Below, piece by piece: positions 55,316 through 63,406 of a stretch of 64,000 bases of DNA (position 1 is its first letter; every line of letters begins with the position of its first letter). The notes beneath the pieces were generated by a model. It saw only the letters and a program-made list of their open reading frames with translations. It was not told where the DNA came from and did no database searches. Location: NCBI RefSeq assembly GCF_019636135.1, contig NZ_JAHBYD010000022.1:26213-90212 (forward strand), in the 5' to 3' direction. Source of the stretch: Phenylobacterium sp. (GTDB lineage: Bacteria; Pseudomonadota; Alphaproteobacteria; Caulobacterales; Caulobacteraceae). The position numbers and the translations under genes are program-made.

Positions 55316-55582
55316 TCAGGCCACCAGGTCGCGGAACTCGTCGCTGCGGCGCAGCCAGGCGGCGGCATAGCCGCAGATGGGGGTGATCTTCAGGCCGCGG
55401 CGGCGGGCGTCGGCGGCCACGGCCTCCATCAGCCGGCCCGAGGCGCCAGTGCCTCGAAGCGGGACGGGCGAGTAGACGTAGTCGATGTAGAGGCGGTCGT
55501 CGGTGCGGCGGTAGTCGGCGTAGGACGTGTGGCCCTGCTCGACGTGCTCGTAGCGATCGCCCGTGTCGCGCAGTTCGGACAT
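55316..55582 (-). CDS. Small GNAT-family acetyltransferase
   Basis: 88 residues. The YjdJ-like GNAT fold: IDYVYSPVPLRGTGASGRLMEAVAADARRRGLKITPICGYAAAWL. The R-G-x-G-x-A/G motif (RGTGASG) binds acetyl-CoA. AGGAGAG precedes the ATG at 55582. It is divergent from the lipoprotein gene at 55646. Confidence 0.85.
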   Translation of the reverse strand: MSELRDTGDRYEHVEQGHTSYADYRRTDDRLYIDYVYSPVPLRGTGASGRLMEAVAADARRRGLKITPICGYAAAWLRRSDEFRDLVA

Positions 55583-55645
55583 TGAACGCTCTCCTGAGCG
55601 GGTTAGGCTCTCCGGACACGTTGGAACGCGCCGGGAGAATTCAAG

Positions 55646-56239
55646 ATGCGTCGAGTCGCCGTCGTTTGCGCAACCCTGGCCGTGTCGGCCGTCGCGCTGA
55701 GCGCCTGTTCGAAGAAGACCGAGGGTGAGGCCGCCAGGACCGGCGAGGCCGCGACCGCGTCGGCCGCCGCGCCCGCGGGCCCGGTCACGCCGCCGAAGCG
55801 CAAGCCGGGCCTGTGGCTGCAGAAGGTCAGCAGCGCGGGCACGACGCAGGAGACCAAGCTCTGCCTGGACGAGGCCACCGAGGCGAAGATGACGGTGTGG
55901 GGCCAGGCCGTCGGCCAGGAGATCTGCTCCAGGAACACCATCACGCCGGCCGTCGGCGGCTGGAAGATCGATTCGGAGTGCGACTTCGGCGACGCCGGCA
56001 AGAACGTCAGCACCGGCATGATCAGCGGCGACTTCAACACCAGGTACACGCTGAAGATGACCACCACGACCACCGGCGCGAAGATGGCCCAGGTCAACGG
56101 CGCGCACGAGATGGAGATGAGCGGCGAATGGCAGGGCGCGTGCCCCGCCGACATGAAGCCGGGCGACATGATGCTGCCGGGCGGCATGAAGATGAACATC
56201 AACCAGATCGCCGCCATGCAGAAGGCTGCCGGAAAATAG
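55646..56239 (+). CDS. DUF3617 lipoprotein
   Basis: 197 residues with lipobox LSACS after a signal peptide (VCATLAVSAVALSAC). The DUF3617 region begins RKPGLWLQKVS and includes CLDEATEAK, ICSRNTIT, SECDFGDAG and GACPADMKPGDM, with several conserved cysteines that may form disulfides. Periplasmic or outer membrane. Function unknown. A terminator hairpin lies at 56329. Divergent from the GNAT gene. Confidence 0.85.
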   Translation: MRRVAVVCATLAVSAVALSACSKKTEGEAARTGEAATASAAAPAGPVTPPKRKPGLWLQKVSSAGTTQETKLCLDEATEAKMTVWGQAVGQEICSRNTITPAVGGWKIDSECDFGDAGKNVSTGMISGDFNTRYTLKMTTTTTGAKMAQVNGAHEMEMSGEWQGACPADMKPGDMMLPGGMKMNINQIAAMQKAAGK

Positions 56240-56328
56240 GTCCCGCCGCTGTCGGAAACGGCGCGGCGGCTTCGTCCTCGGGGGGCGAAATGCGAAACGC
56301 CGAGCCCTCGAGGAGCGACCGATGACGA

Positions 56329-56350
56329 GCCTCCGCGGAAGCGGAGGCTT
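56329..56350 (+). terminator. Putative terminator hairpin
   Basis: GCCTCCGC-GGAA-GCGGAGGC-TT, a perfect 8-bp stem 90 bp after the DUF3617 stop. Only a short T-run follows. Confidence 0.6.
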
Positions 56351-56358
56351 AGTCATTT

Positions 56359-56437
56359 GAACCACGGATTTCACGGATTTCACGGATGGGGCACAGCGTG
56401 GCGTGGGCCGTCCGTGAAATCCGTGAAATCCGTGGTT
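56359..56437. repeat. Palindrome with CACGGATTT 9-nt units
   Basis: GAACCACGGATTTCACGGATTTCACGGATGG at the left (in parts), answered by CCGTGAAATCCGTGAAATCCGTGGTT at the right. The arms are three CACGGATTT tandem units. The interior GGGGCACAGCGTGGCGTGGG differs from the other families. Confidence 0.8.
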
Positions 56438-56451
56438 TTCTGCCTGCGGCG

Positions 56452-57642
56452 CTAAGCCAGCTCCACCGCCATCGCGGTGGCCTCGCCGCCGCCGATGCAC
56501 AGGGTGGCGACGCCCTTCTTCAGGCCGCGGTTCTCCAGGGCGGCCAGCAGGGTGGCGAGGATCCGCGCCCCGGACGCGCCGATCGGGTGGCCCAGCGCGC
56601 AGGCGCCGCCGTTGACGTTCAGCCGGGCGCGGTCGAGGCCCAGGTCGCGCTCGGCGATCATGGCGACCACGGCGAAGGCCTCGTTCACTTCGAAGAGGTC
56701 GACGTCGTCCACGCTCCAGCCGGCGCGCTTCAGCGCCTTCCGCACCGCCGGCACAGGCGCGGTGGTGAAGAGCCCGGGCTCATGCGCATGCGCCGCATGG
56801 CCCGCGACCCGCGCCACGACCGTCATGCCGAGCTTCCGCGCCACGCTCTCGCGCGTCATCACCAGCGCCGCGGCGCCGTCCGAGATCGAGCTGGCGTTGG
56901 CCGCGGTGATCGTGCCGTCCTTGGCGAAGGCCGGCCTGAGCGTCGGGATCTTGCCGGGGTCGGCCTTCAGCGGCTGCTCATCGGTGTCGACCACGACGTC
57001 GCCCTTGCGGCCGCTCACGGTCACCGGCGCGATCTCGCGGGCGAAGGCGCCGCCCTCGATGGCGGCCCTGGCCTTGGCCAGCGAGCCGATGGCGTACTCG
57101 TCCTGCGCCTCGCGGGTGAATTGGTAGGCGCGTGCGCTCTCCTCGGCGAACGAGCCCATCAGCCGGCCCGGCTCGTAGGCGTCCTCCAGGCCGTCCAGGT
57201 ACATGTGGTCGAACATGGTGTCGTGGCCGATGCGGGCGCCGCCGCGGTGCTTCAGCATCAGGTACGGCGCGCCGGTCATGCTCTCCATGCCGCCCGCGAC
57301 GATCACGTCGACCGAGCCGGCCGCCAGCGCGTCGTGCGCCAGGATCGCCGCCTGCATGCCCGAGCCGCACATCTTGTTGACGGTGGTCGCCTCCACCGAC
57401 TTCGGCAGCCCTGCGCCCAGCGCCGCCTGCCGCGCCGGCGCCTGCCCGAGGCCCGCCGGCAGCACGCAGCCCATGACGATCTGCTCGATGGCGTCCGGCG
57501 CGGCGCCCGACCGCTCGACAGCCGCCTTCACCGCGGCCGCGCCGAGGTCGGTGGCCTTCACGCCGGTGAGGCTGCCCTGGAACCCGCCCATGGGCGTGCG
57601 GGCGTAGGCGGCGATGACGACGGGATCGGAGGTCTGGGTCAT
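56452..57642 (-). CDS. Thiolase (acetyl-CoA acetyltransferase-like)
   Basis: 396 residues. Acyl-enzyme cysteine in NKMCGSGMQA (near residue 88), NEAFAVVA, GHPIGASGARI and the second cysteine in LCIGGGEATA. Typical length for a biosynthetic or beta-oxidation thiolase making or cleaving acetoacetyl-CoA. The ATG at 57642 is the first of the family start (MTQTSDPVVIAAYARTP); the longer upstream frame is repeat translation. It is not in an operon with other fatty-acid genes. Confidence 0.92.
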   Translation of the reverse strand: MTQTSDPVVIAAYARTPMGGFQGSLTGVKATDLGAAAVKAAVERSGAAPDAIEQIVMGCVLPAGLGQAPARQAALGAGLPKSVEATTVNKMCGSGMQAAILAHDALAAGSVDVIVAGGMESMTGAPYLMLKHRGGARIGHDTMFDHMYLDGLEDAYEPGRLMGSFAEESARAYQFTREAQDEYAIGSLAKARAAIEGGAFAREIAPVTVSGRKGDVVVDTDEQPLKADPGKIPTLRPAFAKDGTITAANASSISDGAAALVMTRESVARKLGMTVVARVAGHAAHAHEPGLFTTAPVPAVRKALKRAGWSVDDVDLFEVNEAFAVVAMIAERDLGLDRARLNVNGGACALGHPIGASGARILATLLAALENRGLKKGVATLCIGGGEATAMAVELA

Positions 57643-57654
57643 CCGCGCGATATA

Positions 57655-57803
57655 GCCCTCCCTCCCCTTCATGGGGAGGGGCAGACCGCGCAGCGGTCGG
57701 GGTGGGGAAGTGGGGTGCGAGATCTGAGATGTTGGGGAGGATCGTGACTTCCCCACCCGGATCGCCTTCAGCGATCTGTCCCTCCCCATGAAGGGGAGGG
57801 AGA
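57655..57803. repeat. Palindromic CCTCCCCTTCATGGGGAGG repeat
   Basis: CCTCCCC-TTCAT-GGGGAGG at the left and its reverse complement at the right (57781-57799) enclose inner arms ACCGCGCAGCGGT and GCCTTCAGCG. The simple hairpin recurs at 59222-59242. The repeat separates the small gene at 57811 from the thiolase. Confidence 0.8.
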
Positions 57804-57810
57804 CGCGGGC

Positions 57811-58008
57811 CTACGGCCGCCTCGTCGTCACGTCGCAGTACGGCCCGCCGTCCCGGATCGTCTTGTTCCGGTAGATGACCGCGCCCACCACGTTCGGCCG
57901 CTGCCGGATCGCCAAGCAGAACTCGGGCCAGATATCGGACGGCACCCACAGGCACGGCGCGCGCGGATCCTCGTCGCAGGCGATGTCCACGAGTTGGCGC
58001 GCGTCCAT
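57811..58008 (-). CDS. Small protein following mnmA
   Basis: 65 residues (MDARQLVDIACDEDPRAPCLWVPS...). GGGGGAGCCGC lies before the ATG, and the gene starts 12 bp after mnmA on the same strand, so both are likely one transcript. Cysteines and tryptophans are spread along the chain. It has no recognisable domain and no signal peptide. Confidence 0.6.
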   Translation of the reverse strand: MDARQLVDIACDEDPRAPCLWVPSDIWPEFCLAIRQRPNVVGAVIYRNKTIRDGGPYCDVTTRRP

Positions 58009-58020
58009 GCGGCTCCCCCG

Positions 58021-59202
58021 CTACTGGTTCCGGACCGTCCCCGCGATGAAGCCGCCGCCGAGCACGCGCGTGTCGTCCTCCGGCGCGTAGAGCACGCAGG
58101 CCTGTCCCGGCGCGACGCCTTCCTCGGGCGTGCCGAACACGACGCCCGGCTGGCCGTCGACCAGACCCAGGCGGCCCGGGACCGGCTCGCGCGTCGAGCG
58201 CACGCGCGCCAGCACCGGCCGCTGACGCGTCACGGCGTCTTCGATGGAGGCCCCGTCGCCGATCCAGTTGGTCTCCTTCAGCGACAGGGCGCGCGTCAGC
58301 AGCGCCTCGCGCGGGCCCACCACCACGTGGCGCCTGTCGGCATCGATGCGCACCACGAACAGCGGGTCGCCCACCGCCACGTTCAGCCCGCGGCGCTGGC
58401 CGATGGTGTAGCGGGTCACGCCCTCGTGGCGGCCCAGCACGCGGCCGTCCATGTGGACGATGTCGCCCGGCTCGGCGCCGTGCGGGCGCAGCCGGTCGAT
58501 CACCGTGGTGTAGCGGCCCTCGGGCACGAAGCAGATGTCCTGGCTGTCGGGCTTGTCGGCCACCGCCAGCCCCAGCTCGGCCGCCGCCGCGCGCACCGCC
58601 GGCTTCGGCAGCGCGCCCAGCGGGAAGCGCAGGTAGGCGAGCTGCTCCGCCGTCGTGGCGAACAGGAAGTACGACTGGTCCCGCGCCGGATCGACCGCGC
58701 GGTGCAGCTCCGGCCCAGCGGGCCCCGTCTCGCGGCGCACGTAGTGGCCCGTCGCCATGGCCTCGGCGCCCAGCTCGCGGGCGACATCCAGCAGGTCGCG
58801 GAACTTCACCGTCTGATTGCAGCGGATGCAGGGGATCGGCGTCTCGCCGCGCAGGTAGCTGTCGGCGAAGTCCTCGATCACCTGCTGCCGGAAGCGGCTC
58901 TCGTAGTCCAACACGTAGTGCGGGATGCCGATGGCCTCGGCGGCCGTGCGCGCGTCGTGGATGTCCTGGCCCGCGCAGCAGGCGCTCTTCTTCTGGATCG
59001 CCGCGCCGTGGTCGTAGAGCTGCAGCGTGACGCCCACCACGTCGTAGCCGGCCCGCGCCAGCAGCGCCGCGGTCACGGTGGAGTCCACGCCGCCCGACAT
59101 CGCCGCCACGATCCGCGCGCCCGCGGGCAGGCGCACGGCCGCGCGCGCGGCCTCGACGAGGCCGTCGCTCAGGCGGTCCGCGGTGAGCAGGGGCGCGTTC
59201 AT
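58021..59202 (-). CDS. mnmA: tRNA-specific 2-thiouridylase
   Basis: 393 residues. It thiolates the wobble uridine of tRNA-Lys, -Glu and -Gln. The PP-loop SGGVDS (in [18 protein letters not shown]) binds ATP. The catalytic cysteines are in the CIRCN loop (residue ~125) and [10 protein letters not shown] (residue ~225). HVYRRYVD-type regions were not needed for the call. The C-terminal beta domain is present with [26 protein letters not shown] (abbreviated). Confidence 0.96.
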   Translation of the reverse strand: MNAPLLTADRLSDGLVEAARAAVRLPAGARIVAAMSGGVDSTVTAALLARAGYDVVGVTLQLYDHGAAIQKKSACCAGQDIHDARTAAEAIGIPHYVLDYESRFRQQVIEDFADSYLRGETPIPCIRCNQTVKFRDLLDVARELGAEAMATGHYVRRETGPAGPELHRAVDPARDQSYFLFATTAEQLAYLRFPLGALPKPAVRAAAAELGLAVADKPDSQDICFVPEGRYTTVIDRLRPHGAEPGDIVHMDGRVLGRHEGVTRYTIGQRRGLNVAVGDPLFVVRIDADRRHVVVGPREALLTRALSLKETNWIGDGASIEDAVTRQRPVLARVRSTREPVPGRLGLVDGQPGVVFGTPEEGVAPGQACVLYAPEDDTRVLGGGFIAGTVRNQ

Positions 59203-59221
59203 GGGCGAACCATATAGTCCT

Positions 59222-59242
59222 CCCTCCCCTTCATGGGGAGGG
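59222..59242 (-). terminator. Hairpin after flgL
   Basis: CCCTCCCC-TTCAT-GGGGAGGG, a perfect 8-bp stem 16 bp beyond the flgL stop. It matches the repeats at 57655-57803 and could end the flgKL transcript, but no clear T-run is present. Confidence 0.45.
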
Positions 59243-59257
59243 TGGCTCGCGAAGGGA

Positions 59258-60187
59258 CTATTTGAGGATGTTCAGCAGCGACGACTGCTGCAGCGCCTGG
59301 AAGACGTAGGCCGCCGACTGCACCGAGAGCTGCGCCTGCTGCAGTTGCGCCGCCGCCTCGGCCATGTCGGCGTCGGTGATGTTGCCCAGCATCGCGGCCA
59401 GGGCGTTCTGCCGCGACTCCAGGTCCGCCGCCGTGGTCTCGAGGCGCTTCTGGTTGTTGCCGTTGCGCGCGGCGATCAGGGTGACGTCGCCGCGCACCTG
59501 GTCCCAGGTCGCGAGCTGGCCTTCCAGGAAGGTGCGCTGGGCGTCTGTCAGGGCGCCGGTGAAGGGGCCGTCCGCGCTCTCCTGGAACTGCTGGAACGCC
59601 TTGAACGCGTTCATCATGGCGACGCCCAGCTCGTCGGCCCGCACGCCGGTGTTGATGGTGGTGGCCTCGTCCAGCTTGGCGGTGACCTGGAACTGGTCGT
59701 TCCTGAAGAAGGTCGAGATCGCGGGGCCGGCCGTCAGGTCGGCGAGCCCGGTCACCGTGACCGGCTGGGTGTCCACCTGGCCGCCCGCGAACAGGTACTT
59801 GCCGCCATAGCGCGCGTTCATCGCCTCGACGGCGTCACGCAGCTCGGACTGCACGTCGGCGACCAGGGTGTCCACCCGCCCCGAGGCCAGCGCCTCGGCG
59901 AAGACCTGACGGACGCTCTGGGCCGCGTCGGCGACCCGGATGATCCCGGTGTCCTGCGTCTGGAGCTTGTCGGTGAGCAGCTTGTTCTGCTCCCGGTAGA
60001 CGTCGAGGCGGGACTGCACGCCGCGCATGGCGGTGATCAGCTCCGAGGACTTGGCGTAGTCCTTGAGGTCCTGGCCGTTGCGCTGGGTGGCGACCTTGTT
60101 GCCGGCCTCCAACTGGCGCTGCTGGGCGGCCAGCAGGTTGGTCAGGACGGCCGAGTAGTTCCCGGGCGTGGTGACGCGGGTGACCAT
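59258..60187 (-). CDS. flgL: Flagellar hook-filament junction protein 3
   Basis: 309 residues. The N- and C-terminal helical regions typical of flagellin-fold proteins are visible: [32 protein letters not shown] at the start and [31 protein letters not shown] at the end (abbreviated). These pair into a coiled coil in the hook-filament junction. The middle domain contains [16 protein letters not shown]. It follows flgK by 12 bases on the minus strand and shares its sigma54 promoter. Confidence 0.95.
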   Translation of the reverse strand: MVTRVTTPGNYSAVLTNLLAAQQRQLEAGNKVATQRNGQDLKDYAKSSELITAMRGVQSRLDVYREQNKLLTDKLQTQDTGIIRVADAAQSVRQVFAEALASGRVDTLVADVQSELRDAVEAMNARYGGKYLFAGGQVDTQPVTVTGLADLTAGPAISTFFRNDQFQVTAKLDEATTINTGVRADELGVAMMNAFKAFQQFQESADGPFTGALTDAQRTFLEGQLATWDQVRGDVTLIAARNGNNQKRLETTAADLESRQNALAAMLGNITDADMAEAAAQLQQAQLSVQSAAYVFQALQQSSLLNILK

Positions 60188-60199
60188 GTCTCAGGCTCC

Positions 60200-62296
60200 T
60201 CAGATCATGTTCAACAGGACGTCGAACAGCTCGTTCGTCGCCTGGATCATGCGGGCGGAGGCGTTGAACGCCTGCTGATAGGTGGTGAGGTTCACCAGCT
60301 CCTCGTCGAGGTTCACGCCCTCGACCGACTGGCGGCGGTTGTTGGCCTCGTTGGCGACGGCCTCGGCGCTGGACTTGCGGGTCTCCGCGGCGGCGGCCCC
60401 GCGGCCCACCGCGCCGCCGAACTCCGAGGCGTAGCGCGACACGGTCATGGTGACCTGGCCCAGCGAGCCGGCCTTCTGGAACAGGGTGGCGACCTCGCCG
60501 GCGTTGGCCAGCGCCCGCGCGCCCTGGCCGTCGCCGGGCCGCACCGCGACCTGGCCCACGGCCGCCGTCAGGTCCAGCTTGCCCAGCGCCACCCTGGTCG
60601 GGTTGGCGTCCAGCGCCGGGTTCACCTGGAAGCGGCCGGCGCGGGCCTGGCGCTCCAGGGCGCCGATCCCGAAGAGCTGGCTGATCGACGGGCCGCCCAC
60701 GCCGCGGGCGGTGTTGTCGTTGATCACCGAGACCTGCGCGTCCAGCGGCGAGTCGCCGGTGAAGCTGAGCACGCCGTTCGCGTCGAGGCTGAACGCGCCG
60801 TAGAGGCCGACGCCGTTGGCGTTGTTGTTCAGGGCGTTGACCAGGTCGGCCATGGAGCCGGCCGCCGGCACGGTCACCGACACGTCGCGGATCGGGCGCC
60901 CGTCCGCCGTCGAGAGCCGCAGGTTGATCACGCCGCCCGGCGTGAAGCCGTGCGCGTCGGTCGCCTGCAACCCCGTGGCGTAGTTGGTGAAGCCGGTCTG
61001 CTTGATCAGGTCGTTCAGGCCGAAGAAGTGCGAGAAGCCGCGGCCGGCCTTCTGCGACGTGCCTTCGTCGAGGGCCAGGCCGTTTCCGCCGGTGGCGTTG
61101 AGCGTCAGTTGCCCGCCGCTGAACGTGGCGGCGCCCACGCCGCTCAGCGCGGTGTTCAGGCCCGCCAGGAAGGTCGCCGGCGTGAAGCCCGCGCCCGCGC
61201 CGCCGTCCACCGAGATGGTCGAGTTGGTGAAGTCGATCGAGACGGTGCGCTGCAGGACGCCCTGCGCGTCGACGATGGCGATCGTCGACGCGCCGGTGAA
61301 GCCGCTGACGGCGGTGGGCAGGTCGAGCCCGGTGTCGCGGCCGGCCAGGGTGGCCGGCGGCGGATAGGCGGCCGAGGCGTTGTGGGCCGCGTTGAGCTGG
61401 TCGACGGCGCGGCTCACGAACTCGCCGAGCTGGTCGTAGATCTTCGGCAGCTCGACGTCGCGCAGCTCCATCAGGCCGCGCATCTCGCCGCTGGTGATCT
61501 GGATCGGCTGCTGGCTCGCGCTGCCCGCAACCTTGGCGGTGATGTAGGCGGGCGTGGAGTCGGTGGAGTTGTAGGTCAGCTTGGCGGCCTCGTCGCCGGC
61601 CAGCAGCACGCCCTCGACCGAGCGCACGTCGACGCCGCCGCCGTTGCGCGGGGCCACGCGCACGTTCATCAGCCCGGCCAGCTCGTCGAGCAGCTGGCTC
61701 TGGATGTTCTCCGAGCCCGAGGAGTCGGCGCCGACCAGCGAGGCGCGCTTGATGTCGGTGTTGAGCTTGGAGATCTGCTCCAGCAGGTCGTTGGCGCGAT
61801 TCACGTTGGCGTGGATCCGCGTCTCGACCGTGTCGCCCAGCGCGACGATCTGGTCGTTGATGCGGCCGGCTTCCGAGAGGAAGTCCTCCGCGTTGCCCAG
61901 CGCCTGGCTGCGCAGGAGCGTGGACGACGGATCGTCCGCGGCGGTGGCGAACGCGCCGAAGATCTTGTCCAGGCGGTTGAAGAAGAAGCCGTCGGCCGAC
62001 GGGTCGCCGAACAGGCTCTGGGCGTTGTCCAGGTACTCGGCGACCGCGTTCCAGCGCTCCTTGTCGGACGCGGCGCTCAGCGAGGCGCCCTGCAGGTACT
62101 GGTCGGTGATCCGCTGGACGCCGTTGACCGCCACGCCCTGGCCGACGCCGTTGACCACCAGCGGCTGCTGGTTGAGCGCCTTGCGGACGTATCCGGGCGT
62201 GTTGACGTTGGCGATGTTGTCGGACGTGACGCGCAGCGCCGCCTGGGCGGCGTTGAGGCCCGACGCGGCCGTGCGAAGAGTGGCGGTTAGCGACAT
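60200..62296 (-). CDS. flgK: Flagellar hook-associated protein 1
   Basis: 698 residues. It begins with the flagellar rod/hook N-terminal motif (LRTAASGLNAAQAALRVTSDNIANVNTPGYVRK) and ends with the matching helix (NLTTYQQAFNASARMIQATNELFDVLLNMI), both abbreviated here. The long middle forms the surface domains. It caps the hook and joins to FlgL and the filament. The ATG at 62296 is followed at once by homology. A sigma54-type site lies ~135 bp upstream. Confidence 0.96.
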   Translation of the reverse strand: MSLTATLRTAASGLNAAQAALRVTSDNIANVNTPGYVRKALNQQPLVVNGVGQGVAVNGVQRITDQYLQGASLSAASDKERWNAVAEYLDNAQSLFGDPSADGFFFNRLDKIFGAFATAADDPSSTLLRSQALGNAEDFLSEAGRINDQIVALGDTVETRIHANVNRANDLLEQISKLNTDIKRASLVGADSSGSENIQSQLLDELAGLMNVRVAPRNGGGVDVRSVEGVLLAGDEAAKLTYNSTDSTPAYITAKVAGSASQQPIQITSGEMRGLMELRDVELPKIYDQLGEFVSRAVDQLNAAHNASAAYPPPATLAGRDTGLDLPTAVSGFTGASTIAIVDAQGVLQRTVSIDFTNSTISVDGGAGAGFTPATFLAGLNTALSGVGAATFSGGQLTLNATGGNGLALDEGTSQKAGRGFSHFFGLNDLIKQTGFTNYATGLQATDAHGFTPGGVINLRLSTADGRPIRDVSVTVPAAGSMADLVNALNNNANGVGLYGAFSLDANGVLSFTGDSPLDAQVSVINDNTARGVGGPSISQLFGIGALERQARAGRFQVNPALDANPTRVALGKLDLTAAVGQVAVRPGDGQGARALANAGEVATLFQKAGSLGQVTMTVSRYASEFGGAVGRGAAAAETRKSSAEAVANEANNRRQSVEGVNLDEELVNLTTYQQAFNASARMIQATNELFDVLLNMI

Positions 62297-62530
62297 GGAT
62301 TAAGGCTCCGCCCGGCAAAGGCTGACGCGCGACCCGGCGGATTCTGCCGGGAGACTGGTGAACGCGCAGGCGTCAGGCCGGAAATTCTTCAATAGATTCA
62401 GCATGGGCCCTCCTAGGCCCAGTTCGGTCGCTGAATCAGGGCGCAAGAGCCGGGCCAGAGCGCCGGCACGACGGAGCAAGGTTGCCGCGGAGACTCGGAG
62501 CGCGCACGCTCTCGCTGCAGGAGAAGAAGC
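62297..62530. other. flgK promoter region
   Basis: 234 bp between divergent flgK and the antitoxin-like gene. It holds the sigma54-type site at 62443-62457. A CCCGGCAAAG segment at 62311-62320, with resemblance to FlbD ftr sites, lies in the transcribed leader. It also has a GAATTTC-like A/T patch and the palindrome GGGCCCTCCTAGGCCC near 62405. Confidence 0.45.
62443..62457 (-). promoter_or_regulatory. Sigma54-type promoter of flgKL
   Basis: On the minus strand TGGCCCGGCTCTTGC. It matches the sigma54 consensus TGGCACG-N4-TTGC at all positions but one, with the right spacing. The start point would be near 62431, giving a leader of about 135 nt. In Caulobacter the hook-associated genes are sigma54/FlbD controlled. 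Confidence 0.65.
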
Positions 62531-62767
62531 ATTCGTACACGCATCACATCCAGGGGCCGCGTCACGATCCCAGCCGCGATCCGCGAGCGAGCCGGTCTAT
62601 CGACGGACACCGCGGTCGATTTCGAACTCGACGGCGACGCGGTACGGATCGTTCCCGCGCGGCGCGGGTCTCGCTTGATCGCGCACCTACGCGGGCGCGG
62701 AGACGTATCCATGACGACCGATGAGATCATCGCTCTCATGCGCGGCGACGACGAGGCTCCGAGCTGA
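62531..62767 (+). CDS. AbrB/SpoVT-type antitoxin with an apparent ATT start
   Basis: 78 residues if read from ATT 62531. TRITSRGRVTIPAAIRERAGL is the swapped-hairpin AbrB DNA-binding fold of VapB/MazE-like antitoxins. The tail SMTTDEIIALMRGDDE is the typical toxin-binding end of VapB proteins. AGGAG lies seven bases before the ATT, at the position where relatives have ATG. No ATG, GTG or TTG is in frame between the upstream stop (62432) and the fold. Either ATT is used, as in infC, or the start has mutated. No VapC toxin follows; repeats lie there instead. Confidence 0.6.
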   Translation: MRTRITSRGRVTIPAAIRERAGLSTDTAVDFELDGDAVRIVPARRGSRLIAHLRGRGDVSMTTDEIIALMRGDDEAPS

Positions 62768-62965
62768 ACGTACCGTAGCGCCGATCCCGGAAAATCCGCG
62801 CTCGGCCGAGTCTAGCCTCCCTTCCTCCTCGACGGAGGAAGGGTCGGGGATGGTGGTGTGCGCAGGACGTCGGTGGCGGAGGCGCTCAAGGACGCTGAGC
62901 CTTCGTGCGCCAACGTCGTCGGACTCGGAGGTCACACCACCACCCAACCCTCCTCCGTCGAGGAG

Positions 62966-63139
62966 GAGGGCTTTCGCATATGGATTGTGGGCGGCTTGTC
63001 CGCCCGATTCATGAACCGCAGAGATCGCGGAGATACGCAGAGAAGTCGCGGATCCACAGAAATCCTCTGCGTGTCTCCGCGATCTCTGCGGTTTGACCGA
63101 GGGCCTTTCGGCCACCCACATCCATATGCGATTGCCCTG
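62966..63139. mobile_element. MITE-like palindromic element, copy 2
   Basis: 174 bp, close to copy 1 over its whole length. The right terminal repeat (CCATATGCGATTGCCCTG) is intact. The left one reads GAGGGCTTTCGCATATGG, 15 of 18 identical. CGTCGAGGAG lies directly on both sides (62956-62965 and 63140-63149), a 10-bp direct repeat of the same length as at copy 1. It sits inside another repeat, so it looks like a later insertion. Confidence 0.75.
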
Positions 63140-63320
63140 CGTCGAGGAGGAGGGCTTTCCGGCGGGACGAGACGGCCTTCGGCGGCTTGAGCGTGGATGC
63201 GCCTGACCGGCAGGGAACGACCTACCGAGGCCTCGGCGGCTCGGCAAATTCCGCCATGGCCGCATGCGCCACCGACACAGGTGGCCATCATTCTCCTTAT
63301 AGATCAACGAACTAAAGAAC

Positions 63321-63335
63321 TGGCCCGCCGGTTGC
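63321..63335 (+). promoter_or_regulatory. Sigma54-type promoter of fliK
   Basis: TGGCCCGCCGGTTGC, followed by T. One mismatch to TGGCACG-N4-TTGC. The start point should be near 63347, 60 bp before the fliK ATG. A possible FlbD enhancer-like CGGCAAATTCCGCC lies ~80 bp upstream. Confidence 0.65.
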
Positions 63336-63406
63336 TCAGCCCCTGGCCGAATGAGCCCGGCGCAGGACGCGCCCGCCCTCCAGACACGAAGCCGATCCGC
63401 CAGGCC

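Larger units (their letters stand above)
62768..63406. other. Repeat-rich region between antitoxin and fliK
   Basis: 639 bp. 62816-62970 is a palindrome (CTTCCTCCTCGACGGAGGAAG ... CTCCTCCGTCGAGGAGG) related to the half copy at 40773. 62966-63139 is the second mobile-type element. 63141-63320 holds the sigma54 site region for fliK and a CGGCAAATTCCGCC segment at 63241. No open gene was found. Confidence 0.6.

Noticed and set aside
62482..62724. Alternative frame overlapping the antitoxin, starting at TTG 62482
   Set aside because: It lacks any family pattern, while the other frame carries a clear AbrB fold.
62768..63300. Search for a VapC or MazF toxin after the antitoxin
   Set aside because: The space is filled by palindromic repeats and no PIN or MazF motif is present in any frame.
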